Source: QHWT01 sp963755695 (GTDB taxonomy: Bacteria > Acidobacteriota > Vicinamibacteria > Vicinamibacterales > 2-12-FULL-66-21). From it: 64,000 nucleotides of DNA. This document shows, in pieces, positions 26,981-36,622 of this stretch. Position 1 is the first letter of the stretch. The number at the start of each line of letters is the position of its first letter. Below the pieces are notes generated by a model. The model was not told the origin of the DNA, searched no databases, and worked only from the letters and a program-made list of their open reading frames with translations. Where the stretch lies: positions 1 through 64,000 of the forward strand of contig CAVWLB010000009.1 of assembly GCA_963755695.1 (NCBI GenBank), in the 5' to 3' direction. Made by a program: the position numbers and the translations under genes.

Positions 26981-29900
26981 TCCGCCGCATCATCGACTGG
27001 TCGGCAGCGCATCGGCTGCTGGTGATCCTCGCATCGGCGGTTGCTGCAGCGGCGGGCTGGTGGTCGATGCGGCGCGTGCCACTCGACGCGCTGCCGGATC
27101 TCAGCGATACCCAGGTGATCGTGTACTCGCGCTGGGATCGCAGTCCCGAGCTGGTCGAAAATCAGGTCACCCACCCCATCGTCGCATCGCTCCTCGGCGC
27201 GCCGCGGGTGAAGGCGGTCCGCGGCGTCTCGGACTTCGGCTACTCGTTCGTCTACGTAATCTTCGAAGAAGGTACCGACATCTACTGGGCGCGCTCGCGC
27301 ACGCTGGAGTATTTGTCGCCTGCGCTATCACGACTGCCGCCAGGCGTCGCGACCGAGCTCGGGCCCGACGCAACCGGCCTGGGGTGGATCTTCCAATACG
27401 TGCTCGTCGACGACTCGGGGACGCAGAGTCTCGCCGACCTTCGTTCGCTTCAGGACTGGTATCTCCGCTATCACCTGAAGGCGGTGAGCGGCGTCGCGGA
27501 CGTCGCGTCACTGGGCGGCTACATCCGTCAGTACCAGGTGAACGTCGACCCGAATCGCCTTCGCGCGCGTGGCCTGTCGATCGGGCAAGTGGTCGAAGCG
27601 GTGCGGAGCGGCAACGACGAAACGGCTGGACGGGTCATCGAGTCCGGCGGCGCCGAATACATGGTGCGGGCGCACGGCTACGTGCGATCCATTGGCGACA
27701 TCGAGAACATCGTGGTGAGCCGCAGTGGTCCGGGACAGCCGGTCCGAGTCAAGGATATCGGCCGGGTGGAGCTTGGTCCGGACTTCCGCCGCGGCGTATC
27801 GGATCTGGACGGACGAGGCGAAGCGGTATCCGGCATCGTGATCATGCGCAACGGCGAGAACGCGTTGAACGTGATCGCACGCCTGAAGGAGAAGATGCGC
27901 GAGGTCGAGCGCGGGCTGCCGCGCGGCGTGCGCATGGTACCGGTTTACGACCGTTCGGAGCTGATTCAAAGATCCATCCACACGGTCAAGGCCACGCTGG
28001 TTGAAATCATGATCACCGTGGCGTTCGTCATCCTTCTGTTCCTGTGGCATGTGCCAAGCGCACTCATCCCGATCATCACTGTGCCGGTCGCCGTGCTGGT
28101 GTCGTTCATCCCGTTCAGGCTGCTGGGCATCAGCGCAAACATCATGTCGCTTGGAGGGATTGCGATCGCTGTTGGCGCGCTGGTCGATGCATCGATCGTT
28201 GTCGTGGAGCAGACGCACAAGAAGCTCGAACTGTGGCATCGATCGGAGCGCGACGCCCGACACCGCGAGGTGATCGTCGGCGCAATCAAAGAAGTCGGCC
28301 CGCCAGCCTTCTTTGCGCTGCTGGTCATTGCCGTGTCATTCCTGCCGGTGCTCACGCTCGAGGGGCCGGAGGGCCGGCTCTTCACGCCGCTGGCGTTCAC
28401 GAAGAGCCTGTCGATGGTCGTCGGGGCCGGGCTCGCGATCACCCTCGATCCCGCCTTGCGGGTGCTGTTCACGGGTGCGAGAAGAATTCATCCCGAGGCC
28501 CGTCATCCGATCAGCCGCGCGCTGATGGCGGTTTACCGTCCGGTCGTCGCCTGGGCGCTGCGGCGACCGCGGATCCCGATCGCGATCGCATGCGGGATGC
28601 TGGTGGCAACGGTTCCTCTGTATGGACGGTTGGGTTCGGAGTTCATGCCGCCGCTCGACGAAGGCACGCTGCTCTACATGCCATCGACGCCACCGGGGAT
28701 ATCGATCGCCAACGCGCAGGCGCTGCTGCAGGTCACCGATCGGATCATCAAGCGCTTTCCCGAAGTCGATCGCGTGCTCGGCAAGGCCGGGCGCGCCGAT
28801 ACGCCAACCGATCCCGCCCCTTTGTCGATGCTCGAGACGGTCATTACTTTGAAGCCGACGTCGGAGTGGCCCCGGAAGAAAACGTGGTACTCGTCGTGGG
28901 CGCCTGAATGGGCCGCAGCTCTCCTCCGCCACATCACGCCGGACCACATTTCTCGAGACGAACTGGTCCGCCAGCTCGATGAGGCGCTCGAGATCCCCGG
29001 CTTATCGAACGCCTGGACGATGCCGGTCCAGGGTCGGATCGGGATGCTGACCACAGGGATTCGTACGCCGGTTGGTCTGAAGATTTCCGGCGCGGATCTG
29101 CGGACGATCGAAGAGATCGGCGGCCGCATCGAGATCCTGCTGGCGGGCGTGCCGGGCACGCGTGCGGTGTTTGCCGAACGCACGGCAAGCGGTCGCTTCA
29201 TCGACATCGACTGGAACCGTGAGGAGCTCGCCCGCTACGGGCTGAGCGTTGCGGAAGCCGGGTCCGTGATCCAGAACGCGATCGGCGGCGAAAACGTCAC
29301 GATGACCGTCGACGGACGCGCACGGTACCCGATCAACGTGCGGCTGATGCGCGATTTTCGCAGCGATGTCGGCGAGCTTGGACAGCTGCCGCTGACGTCA
29401 GGAAACGGTGAGCACCAGGTGCGTCTCGCGCAGGTGGCCACGATCAGGTCGGCGACGGGTCCCTCGATGGTGCGCAACGAGAATGGACTGCTGACCGGGT
29501 ACGTGTATGTCGATCTCGACGGCCGCGACATCAACGGATACGTCGCCGAGGCCCGGCGACTGCTTGACGACAAACTTACGCTTCCCTCCGGTTACACGCT
29601 GGCGTGGAGCGGTCAGTACGTGGACACCCAAAGGGCGAGGGAACGTCTGATGTTCATCGTGCCGGTCACGCTGCTGCTGGTCGTCGGCCTGCTGTACGCG
29701 AACACGGGGTCGATGATGCGCACGTCGATCGTCCTGCTGGCGGTGCCGTTTTCGGCAATCGGCGCCATCTGGTTTCTGTATCTCCTCGGGTACAACATCA
29801 GCGTCGGCGTCTGGGTTGGACTCATCGCCCTCGTCGGCGTGGACGCCGAGACCGGCGTGTTCATGCTCCTCTATCTGGACCTCGCGTACGAACAGGCGAA

Positions 29901-30174
29901 GCGGGAAGGCCGGCTGGCCAGCCTCGCTGATCTGCGCGAGGCAATCATGCAGGGGGCGGTGACCCGCCTCCGTCCGAAGTTCATGACGGTTGCAACCATG
30001 TTCCTGGGTCTGCTGCCGATCATGTGGGCCAGCGGACCCGGGGCCGACGTCATGAAGCGCATCGCCGCCCCGCTCATTGGCGGGATCCTCACGTCGTTCT
30101 TGCTGGAACTGGTGATCTACCCACCGGTGTACCAGATGTGGAAGTGGCGCACCGAGGTGAGACAGCAGCACTGA
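26977..30174 (+). CDS. CusA/CzcA-family heavy-metal RND efflux pump
   Basis: A 1065-residue protein from GTG 26977, overlapping the adaptor gene by four bases. It has the twelve-helix RND plan with two large periplasmic loops. The N-terminus RRIIDWSAAHRLLVILAS, the Porter motif PDLSDTQVIVYSRWDRSPEL, the TM4 segment LGGIAIAVGALVDASIVVVE and the later WVGLIALVGVDAETGVFML are all characteristic of heavy-metal rather than drug pumps. The Ala-Val-Asp-type proton relay of CusA is present in the GALVDAS segment. Cu/Ag is the most likely substrate given the oxidase neighbour. No TolC-like outer-membrane gene follows, so the channel must come from elsewhere. Confidence 0.95.
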   Translation: MIRRIIDWSAAHRLLVILASAVAAAAGWWSMRRVPLDALPDLSDTQVIVYSRWDRSPELVENQVTHPIVASLLGAPRVKAVRGVSDFGYSFVYVIFEEGTDIYWARSRTLEYLSPALSRLPPGVATELGPDATGLGWIFQYVLVDDSGTQSLADLRSLQDWYLRYHLKAVSGVADVASLGGYIRQYQVNVDPNRLRARGLSIGQVVEAVRSGNDETAGRVIESGGAEYMVRAHGYVRSIGDIENIVVSRSGPGQPVRVKDIGRVELGPDFRRGVSDLDGRGEAVSGIVIMRNGENALNVIARLKEKMREVERGLPRGVRMVPVYDRSELIQRSIHTVKATLVEIMITVAFVILLFLWHVPSALIPIITVPVAVLVSFIPFRLLGISANIMSLGGIAIAVGALVDASIVVVEQTHKKLELWHRSERDARHREVIVGAIKEVGPPAFFALLVIAVSFLPVLTLEGPEGRLFTPLAFTKSLSMVVGAGLAITLDPALRVLFTGARRIHPEARHPISRALMAVYRPVVAWALRRPRIPIAIACGMLVATVPLYGRLGSEFMPPLDEGTLLYMPSTPPGISIANAQALLQVTDRIIKRFPEVDRVLGKAGRADTPTDPAPLSMLETVITLKPTSEWPRKKTWYSSWAPEWAAALLRHITPDHISRDELVRQLDEALEIPGLSNAWTMPVQGRIGMLTTGIRTPVGLKISGADLRTIEEIGGRIEILLAGVPGTRAVFAERTASGRFIDIDWNREELARYGLSVAEAGSVIQNAIGGENVTMTVDGRARYPINVRLMRDFRSDVGELGQLPLTSGNGEHQVRLAQVATIRSATGPSMVRNENGLLTGYVYVDLDGRDINGYVAEARRLLDDKLTLPSGYTLAWSGQYVDTQRARERLMFIVPVTLLLVVGLLYANTGSMMRTSIVLLAVPFSAIGAIWFLYLLGYNISVGVWVGLIALVGVDAETGVFMLLYLDLAYEQAKREGRLASLADLREAIMQGAVTRLRPKFMTVATMFLGLLPIMWASGPGADVMKRIAAPLIGGILTSFLLELVIYPPVYQMWKWRTEVRQQH

Positions 30175-30282
30175 AGTAGGCGCGATTCACGCCGATTCTC
30201 CTTGACTTTTCTCACTGATCACGCCTAGCTAAGCGAGTTCGTTTTTCGGCGAGATATTCCATCGAAAGTATAGGAGGAGGCT

Positions 30283-33200
30283 ATGTCCTTCGGCAGAGGG
30301 TTCAAGGGAGTGCTGGGTGCTGCCCTTGTCGCCTTGGTGTTCTCGGGTCATCCCACGACCCTTGACGCACAAACCACGAGTGCATCCGTTTCTGGGTCGA
30401 TCCAGGATTCACAGGGCGGGGTCCTGCCGGGCGTGACGGTCACGATGACCAGCCGCACGCAGGGCAACGTTCTCACGGCGGTTTCCGACGAGGGCGGTCG
30501 GTTCGTTTTTCCGATCGTTCGCCCAGACACCTATTCACTTCAGGTCGCGCTGCAGGGCTTTAAGACGCTCGAACGGACGAACCTGGTGGTGAACGCCAAC
30601 GACAAGCTGGCGACCGGCGCGCTGACCCTGGAAGTGGGCGCGATGACCGAACAGGTCAGCGTCACGGGTCGAGTAACCGAGCTGCAGTCCGCGAGCGGCG
30701 AGCGCTCGTTTACGCTGGAGAGCGAAGCGCTGAAGAACATCGCCAACAACGGGCGTCAACTGTTCAACTTCGCCACCCTCGTGCCCGGCGCGCTCTCGAC
30801 CGGCTCGAGCGGCAGCGAGGTTGGAGCCGCCGACGGGTTCACGGTCAATGGCCAGCGGCCCAACTCCAACAACGTCACGATCGACGGCGTAGCCAACATC
30901 GATACCGGCAACAACGGCGGCAACATGGCCACGACCAACATCGACTCCGTCTCCGAGTTCAAGGTTCTGACCAACTCTTACCAGGCAGAATACGGCCGCG
31001 CCGTTGGGGGCCAGGTACAGGTGGTGACCAAGAGCGGCACGCAGGCCTTCCACGGCTCGGGCTACTGGTACGGACGCCGGTCGGGGTGGGACGCCAATAC
31101 CTGGTTGAACAAGCGGGTGACGCCGGCGATCGAACCGGCCAAGACCTCGCGCAACGATGGCGGCTACACGATCGGCGGCCCGGTCGCGTTCCCCGGGTTC
31201 AACATGGACAAGAAGAAGCTGTTCTTCTTCTGGAGCCAGGAGTGGCAGCGGCGCACGATCCCGGCGACGTTGCATCAGACGCGGGTCCCGACGGCGCTCG
31301 AACGGGCCGGCGACTTCTCGCAGAGCGTCGACAGCAGCGGCAATCCGTTCCCCTTCATTCGCGACTTCAGCACGGGCCTTCCCTGCGGCGCGGGCGACAC
31401 GCGCGGCTGTTTCCAGGACGGCGGCGTGCTCGGGCGGATTCCGGCGAATCGGCTCTATGGCCCGGGCCTCGCCGCGCTCAGCATCTTCCCGACGGCGAAC
31501 TTCTCGGGAGGCAGTGGCCTCAACTTCACGAGTCAGGATCCCGACAGCCCGAAGCGGCGGGAAGATCTGCTGCGGATGGACTTCCAGGCGACGAGCAACT
31601 GGCGCGTCACCGGCCGCTACATGAAGAACTCGGAAGACATCCTGCAGGCGTACGGGACGACCTGGGCCGGCAACGGCAGCGACCAGCTTCCGACACCCAC
31701 GCTGTTCCTGCACCCCGGGTCCAACTACATGCTCTCGGCTACCGGCACGTTGAACAATTCGACGTCGGTTGAAGTGAGCTGGGGACGCGCGGGCAACTCG
31801 CTGAACTATCAACTGCAGCTCGAGCCGTTGTTCCGCTCGAACGCCGGGGTCTCCGGGCTGCCGCTGTTGTTCCCCGATGCGGTGCAATCGGACTACGTTC
31901 CCTAGTTCGTCTTCAACGGCGGCCGCACCGGCAACGCCGGGCAGTACCAGACGGATCGCGGGCCGTTCACCAACGAGAACATCACGCACGACGTCATCGC
32001 GAACATGACCAAGGTGTGGGGCTCGCACGCGTCGAAGGTGGGCTTCTATTTCCAGCACAGCTTCAAGCCGCAGAGCATCTTTGCCAGCTTCAACAGTCAG
32101 ATCGACTTCACGGACAGCTCGAGCAACCCCTTCGATACGGGGTTCGCGTACGCGAATGCGGCCACCGGCGTGTTCAACCAGTACACGCAGGCCTCGAAGT
32201 ACGCACTCCCCGAATGGCGATACAAGAACTGGGAGTGGTATGCGCAGGACAACTGGAAGCCGAGCAACCGGCTGACGCTCGACTACGGGGTCCGGTTCTA
32301 CTACCTGTCCCCGCAGTGGGACACGACGCTGCAGGCGTCGAACTTCCTGCCCGACCAGTTCAACCCCAGCGCGGCCGCGCAGCTGTTCACCCCGGTGTGC
32401 ATCGGCGCCTCTCCGTGCTCGGACGCCAACCGCCGGGGCATGGATCCCGCGCTGATTGCCGCAGGTGCCACACCGACGCTCGACAACACGGTCGACAGCC
32501 GGTTCGTCGGCCGGCTCACGCCCGGCTCGAATCAATTCAACGGTGCCTTCCAGGCGGGCGACGGCATCAACGACCAGCTCCAGGATGGCAATGCCTTCCG
32601 GATCTCGCCACGGATCGGCGTGGTCTACGATCTGACGGGGCGAGGCGACACCATCGTGCGCGGCGGGTTCGGGATCTTCTATGACCGGCCGCAAGGCAAC
32701 ATGGTCTTCGACATGATCTCGAATGCGCCGGGGGTGCTGAACTCCACGCTGACCTGGGGCCAGCTCCAGACGCTGACCGCGGCGGGCGGCGATCCCAATC
32801 CCACCCTGTCGCTCAATCCGACCGCGTTCGACTTCAAGCCGCCGCGCGTCAATCAGTGGAACGTGGGCATCCAGCACAAGGCGTGGAAGGAAGTGATCCT
32901 CGACGTCGCCTACGTGGGCTCCAAGTCGAGCGACCTGCTGCGGCAGGTGCAGATCAATGCGGTCCCGTTTGGGGCGACGTTCCAGCCCCAGAACCAGGAT
33001 CCGACCCGTGCCCCCGCGGCGCAGCTGGGGTCCTCGGCCCTGCCGAACGACTTCCTGCGCCCGTTCCAAGGCTACGGGAACATCCGGATGTGGGACTACA
33101 GCGGCTACGCGAACTATCACGCGCTGCAGACCTCGGCGACCCGCCGGTTCGACCGCGGGTTCATGTTCTCGGCGTTCTACGTCTGGAGCAAGGCGCTCGG

Positions 33201-33894
33201 CATCAACAGCAACGACTTCGCGGCGGGCGTCCCGAATCTGAGCAAGGAAGAAACCCGACGCCTCGACTACTCGTTGCTGGACTACGATCGGCCGCACAAC
33301 TTCGTGCTCAACGCGATCTACCAGACGCCCAACGTGACGAGCAGCAAAGTGCTCGGCTTGCTGACGAACGAATGGCAGATCTCCGGCGTGTATCGATGGA
33401 CGAGCGGGCAGCCGTATACCGTCGGTTTCTCGATTCCCGACATCGGGGCCCAGAATCTCACCGGCACGGACGGCAATCCGAATGCGCGCATCGTGCTGAC
33501 CTGCAATCCGGGTCGCGGCTGGAGCGGCGATCCGTACAATCAGCTCGACACGTCGTGCTTCGCCCCGCCCCAGCCGCGCAGCGACGGCGCCGAGTCGGCG
33601 CGGTTCTTCGTGCGCAACCCGCCGATCAATAACGTTGATCTGTCCTTGTCCAAGAATTTCGCGGTGGTCAAGACAGTCAAGTTCGAGTTCCGCGTCGACA
33701 TGTTCAACGCGCTGAACCACACGCAGTTCACCGGCGTCAACTCGACGGCGAACTTCGCCAGCCTGACGGATCGGACGATCACCAACCTGCCGTTCGACGC
33801 GAGCGGCAAGCTGGCGCAGCCGAACGGATTCGGGACCATCAACGGCGTCGCGCCGCCGCGCACGCTGCAGCTCGTCACCCGCGTGACCTTCTAA
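30283..33894 (+). pseudogene. TonB-dependent receptor with carboxypeptidase-like N-terminal domain (Oar type), interrupted by one amber codon
   Basis: ATG 30283 follows aggaggagg. Residues 1-30 are a signal peptide ending TLDAQ. Residues of about 33-115 are a carboxypeptidase regulatory-like domain (GSIQDSQGGVLPGVTVTMTS). The plug has FTVNGQRPNSNNVTIDGVAN and SVSEFKVLTNSYQAEYGRAV. The barrel runs to RTLQLVTRVTF at the end, 1203 residues in total. A single TAG at 31903-31905 breaks the frame in SDYVP-stop-FVFNGGR. The same frame continues without any other defect, so a C-to-T change at a CAG codon explains it. Such receptors take up large substrates such as oligosaccharides or peptides. A strong terminator follows. 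It is likely functional if the TAG is an error or is read through. Confidence 0.9.
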
Positions 33895-33937
33895 CGGCGA
33901 GCCAGCATCGCGAAGGCGCGAACTGTCTTCGCAAGTG

Positions 33938-33974
33938 AAACGGGCGTCCGGCTGGAACCGGACGCCCGTTTTTC
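33938..33974 (+). terminator. Rho-independent terminator after the TonB receptor gene
   Basis: aacgggcgtccgg and ccggacgcccgtt form a perfect 13-base-pair stem with a short loop, followed by tttt. It lies 44 bases after the receptor stop and ends that transcript. Confidence 0.93.
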
Positions 33975-34035
33975 ATTTCTGCCGACAATTCAGGCGGACA
34001 TGACATCGCCACGGATTCAAGAATAGGATTCTCAC

Positions 34036-35073
34036 ATGCGCTCACCTGCTCGAATCGCGGCCATCGTCTCGATCGGTCTGTCCCTCGCGGCTGCGAGCGG
34101 TCTGGCTCCGCACGGCGTGACGGCGCCCGCAACTCCCTCTGACGCGACGGCGCGCATTGTGGAATCGGCGCAGGCGCTCCTGAAGACGCTCGACGAGGCC
34201 GGTCGAACGAAGATCCAGTTCCCGTTCGAGGGACCGCAGAAGACGCGATGGTCCAACCTTCCGACTGGCATCTTTCAGCGCGAGGGTTTGCGTATCGGAG
34301 ATCTGGCCCAGCCCCAGCGGGCCGCGGTCATGAATCTGCTCTCGACCGCGCTCAGTCAGGATGGTTATCGGAAGGTCATCGAGATCATACGCGGTGACGA
34401 AGTGCTTCGAACCGGCGGCGGAGGCCGCGGGGGTGGCGCCGTCAAGTTCGGCGAGGGGGAGTATTACCTTGCCTTCGTCGGGACGCCATCGGCAACGGCA
34501 CCGTGGATGTTGCAGTTTGGCGGTCACCACCTGGCGATCAATCTGACCATGGCAGGAGCCGAGGCCAGCATGGCACCCAGCCTGCCTGCCGCTCAGCCCG
34601 CGAGCTATACCTTCGAAGGCCGGACAATCCGTCCGCTGGGCAACGAGAACGACAAAGCCTTCGCGTTGATCAGCGCGTTGGACGACGGCCAGCGGAGTCA
34701 GGCGGTCCTGGGCTACCGCGTGTCGGACCTGGTGCTCGGGCCGGGTAAGGATGGACAAACAATTCAGCCGGAGGGGATACGTGGGTCGGCGCTCTCGGCG
34801 GCACAACAGTCGATGCTGCTGGATCTGGTGCGGGAGTGGGCCGGCATCATGAACGACGCGTTTGCCGAACCTCGGATGGCAGAGATCCGGAGCAATCTCC
34901 AGCAGACCTACTTCGCGTGGAGCGGTCCGACGACCAACGGAAGCGCCGCCTACTTCCGAGTCCAGGGACCGACCCTGGTCATCGAGTACGCGCCCCAGAG
35001 CAGCGTCGATCACATCCACACCATTTATCGCGACCCAACCAATGACTACGGTGCCAAGTTCGCGCGCAAGTAG
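34036..35073 (+). CDS. DUF3500 secreted protein
   Basis: A 345-residue product with a signal peptide (AAIVSIGLSLAAASGLAPHG). Conserved DUF3500 segments are RTKIQFPFEGPQKTRWSNLP near residue 60, LQFGGHHLAINLTMAGAEAS in the middle and FAWSGPTTNGSAAYFRVQGP near the end, with a C-terminal HIHTIYRDPTNDYG. Histidines in FGGHHLAIN and DHIHTIYRD could be a metal or active site, but no reaction is established for the family. It overlaps the next gene by 32 bases, so the two are translationally coupled. Export to the periplasm or outside is likely. Confidence 0.88.
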   Translation: MRSPARIAAIVSIGLSLAAASGLAPHGVTAPATPSDATARIVESAQALLKTLDEAGRTKIQFPFEGPQKTRWSNLPTGIFQREGLRIGDLAQPQRAAVMNLLSTALSQDGYRKVIEIIRGDEVLRTGGGGRGGGAVKFGEGEYYLAFVGTPSATAPWMLQFGGHHLAINLTMAGAEASMAPSLPAAQPASYTFEGRTIRPLGNENDKAFALISALDDGQRSQAVLGYRVSDLVLGPGKDGQTIQPEGIRGSALSAAQQSMLLDLVREWAGIMNDAFAEPRMAEIRSNLQQTYFAWSGPTTNGSAAYFRVQGPTLVIEYAPQSSVDHIHTIYRDPTNDYGAKFARK

Positions 35074-35716
35074 CCGCGCCGCCTGTGCGCTGGCGTTGAT
35101 GATGGCTATCGTCGGCAGGGCCGAGGTGTCGGGGCATCGGCTGGATGAGTACCTTCAGGCTGCCCGCCTCGCGATCGGGCCGGATCGCGTGGAGATCGAA
35201 CTGGACCTGACGCCCGGGATCGCCCTGGCAGACGGGATCGTCAGAGACATCGATCGCAATCGCGACGGATCTGTGTCCCCGGACGAGCAGCGCGCCTATG
35301 GAAGCCTGGTGCTCAGCGCGCTGGATCTCGAAGCTGACGGCAAACCGCTAGCGGTGCAGTTGCGTGTCTCGGACTTTCCTGACGTCGATGCCATGCGGCG
35401 TGGTGAGGGAACAATCCGGCTTCAAACCGCAGCGACGCTTCCTCGCCTGTCGGTTGGCGCGCATGAGTTGTCGTTCCGGAACCGACATGCCCCCGATCGG
35501 AGCGTCTATCTGGCGAACGCCTTGGTCCCCGAGAGCGACCAGGTCGAGGTCACGGCGCAGCGGCGCGACGGCGATCAGCGTGAGTTGATCATCGATTACG
35601 TCGTGCGCGCCGCACCGGCGACCTCCCGTACGCTGTGGCTGCTGGGCAGCATCGTGCTTGCCGCGGCAGCGGCGCTATCGGCGCGACTGAGGCCACCATC
35701 ACGATCCGTCCGGTGA
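35042..35716 (+). CDS. Membrane-anchored EF-hand protein resembling the ectodomain of HupE/UreJ transporters
   Basis: ATG 35042 lies inside the 3' end of the DUF3500 gene. A signal segment (AACALALMMAIVGRAEVSG) is followed by HRLDEYLQAARLAIGPDRVE and IELDLTPGIALADGI, the pattern found in the large N-terminal periplasmic region of HupE/UreJ_2-type proteins. It then has one EF-hand loop DIDRNRDGSVSPDE (near residue 75). The protein ends with a single helix (LWLLGSIVLAAAAALSARL) and a basic tail, so it would stay anchored with its domain outside. At 224 residues it lacks the multi-helix transporter half. Calcium binding is likely; its job with DUF3500 is unknown. Confidence 0.75.
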   Translation: MTTVPSSRASSRAACALALMMAIVGRAEVSGHRLDEYLQAARLAIGPDRVEIELDLTPGIALADGIVRDIDRNRDGSVSPDEQRAYGSLVLSALDLEADGKPLAVQLRVSDFPDVDAMRRGEGTIRLQTAATLPRLSVGAHELSFRNRHAPDRSVYLANALVPESDQVEVTAQRRDGDQRELIIDYVVRAAPATSRTLWLLGSIVLAAAAALSARLRPPSRSVR

Positions 35717-35893
35717 AGTCATTCGCCACAGCAAGGCCACAGAGTGAAGTCATTCGTCAACAGCAAGGCCACAGAGCAACACGGAAGAACACAGAGAACC
35801 ATTCAAAAACACAATGCGTTATCTGTGTTCTTCAGTGTCTCTTCAGTGTTGTTCTGTGGCTTCCTAGATTCAGTGTTGTTCTGTGGCTTCCTA
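35712..35893. repeat. Direct and inverted low-complexity repeats
   Basis: gtgaagtcattcgccacagc and gtgaagtcattcgtcaacag begin two adjacent copies of a unit of about 32 bases ending in caaggccacagag. Further on, gttgttctgtggcttcct occurs twice, inverse to the ggccacagag words. The region is AT-richer than its neighbours. It lies between the convergent EF-hand protein gene and the gene at 35894. Confidence 0.8.
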
Positions 35894-36505
35894 TTACGTG
35901 CGGACTTTCACCTTCACATTGTTCAGGCGGACCGGCTCGCTCGCATAGTTTTCCAGCTCGACCTGGTTCTTCTCCTTGTCGAAGTCAATCTTCGTCGCGA
36001 CCGCCATCTTCCCCTGACCTTCGCCATTCTTGTCGACCCGAATTTCGAACAACGTGAACGGATAGTCGATCGTGCGCGGCTGTTCGCGCGCCTCCGCAAA
36101 GCCGATGTAGCGATCGGTGGCGATGACGATCTTCCGGCCCCCTTCGGGAAGTGCGGTTTGCCACGTGTAGTGCAGGTCGTAGCCCAGACGCAGCTGGTGC
36201 GGATCAGGGCCTCGGAGTCCGGGAATGCTGAACCGGCCGTGTGAGGGCGTCTTCTGCAGCTCCTTCAACAGCGCGTCGGCATTTTTCTCGATCATCGTCT
36301 CGATCAGGTGTTTCCGCTCTTCGGGGGAGGACCAGCTGTCAATCCTGATTTGAACCGTTGTGGACCCTCCAGTTCCGATGTTGCTCATATTCACGGCGAA
36401 CGCCGTGATGTCGAGCTTTTCCTGATTGGTCTGAGCGCCAGCTGCCGAATACGCCAGGGTTGCCGCGACCAGGATCATCAGGCGCCAAAGTATTCTGTTC
36501 GTCAT
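35894..36505 (-). CDS. Secreted protein of unknown function
   Basis: A 203-residue protein from ATG 36505, which follows gaggagcacg on its strand. The signal peptide is MILVAATLAYSAAGA, cleaved near QTNQEKL. The mature part has alternating strands (TAFAVNMSNIGTGGSTTVQI, KIVIATDRYIGFAEARE) and ends LENYASEPVRLNNVKVKVR. It is rich in strands and charged residues but has no cysteines and no motif I recognise. The beginning resembles secreted proteins annotated only as hypothetical in Acidobacteriota. It stands alone, divergent from the GH51 gene. Confidence 0.75.
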   Translation of the reverse strand: MTNRILWRLMILVAATLAYSAAGAQTNQEKLDITAFAVNMSNIGTGGSTTVQIRIDSWSSPEERKHLIETMIEKNADALLKELQKTPSHGRFSIPGLRGPDPHQLRLGYDLHYTWQTALPEGGRKIVIATDRYIGFAEAREQPRTIDYPFTLFEIRVDKNGEGQGKMAVATKIDFDKEKNQVELENYASEPVRLNNVKVKVRT

Positions 36506-36622
36506 CGTGCTCCTCGCGGTTGTGCATTGCGCTAGTTAGACGACCGCCCGACACGTCGGTGTTGACCGCGATATTACAATGACGTCCCGTCGACATCTCG
36601 TGCGAATGCTGGAGAACCTCAC

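Noticed and set aside
30535..33720. 1061-residue open frame on the minus strand
   Set aside because: It lies exactly opposite the TonB receptor gene. The product is an arginine/glutamate/valine-rich shadow typical of high-GC antisense frames, with no motif.
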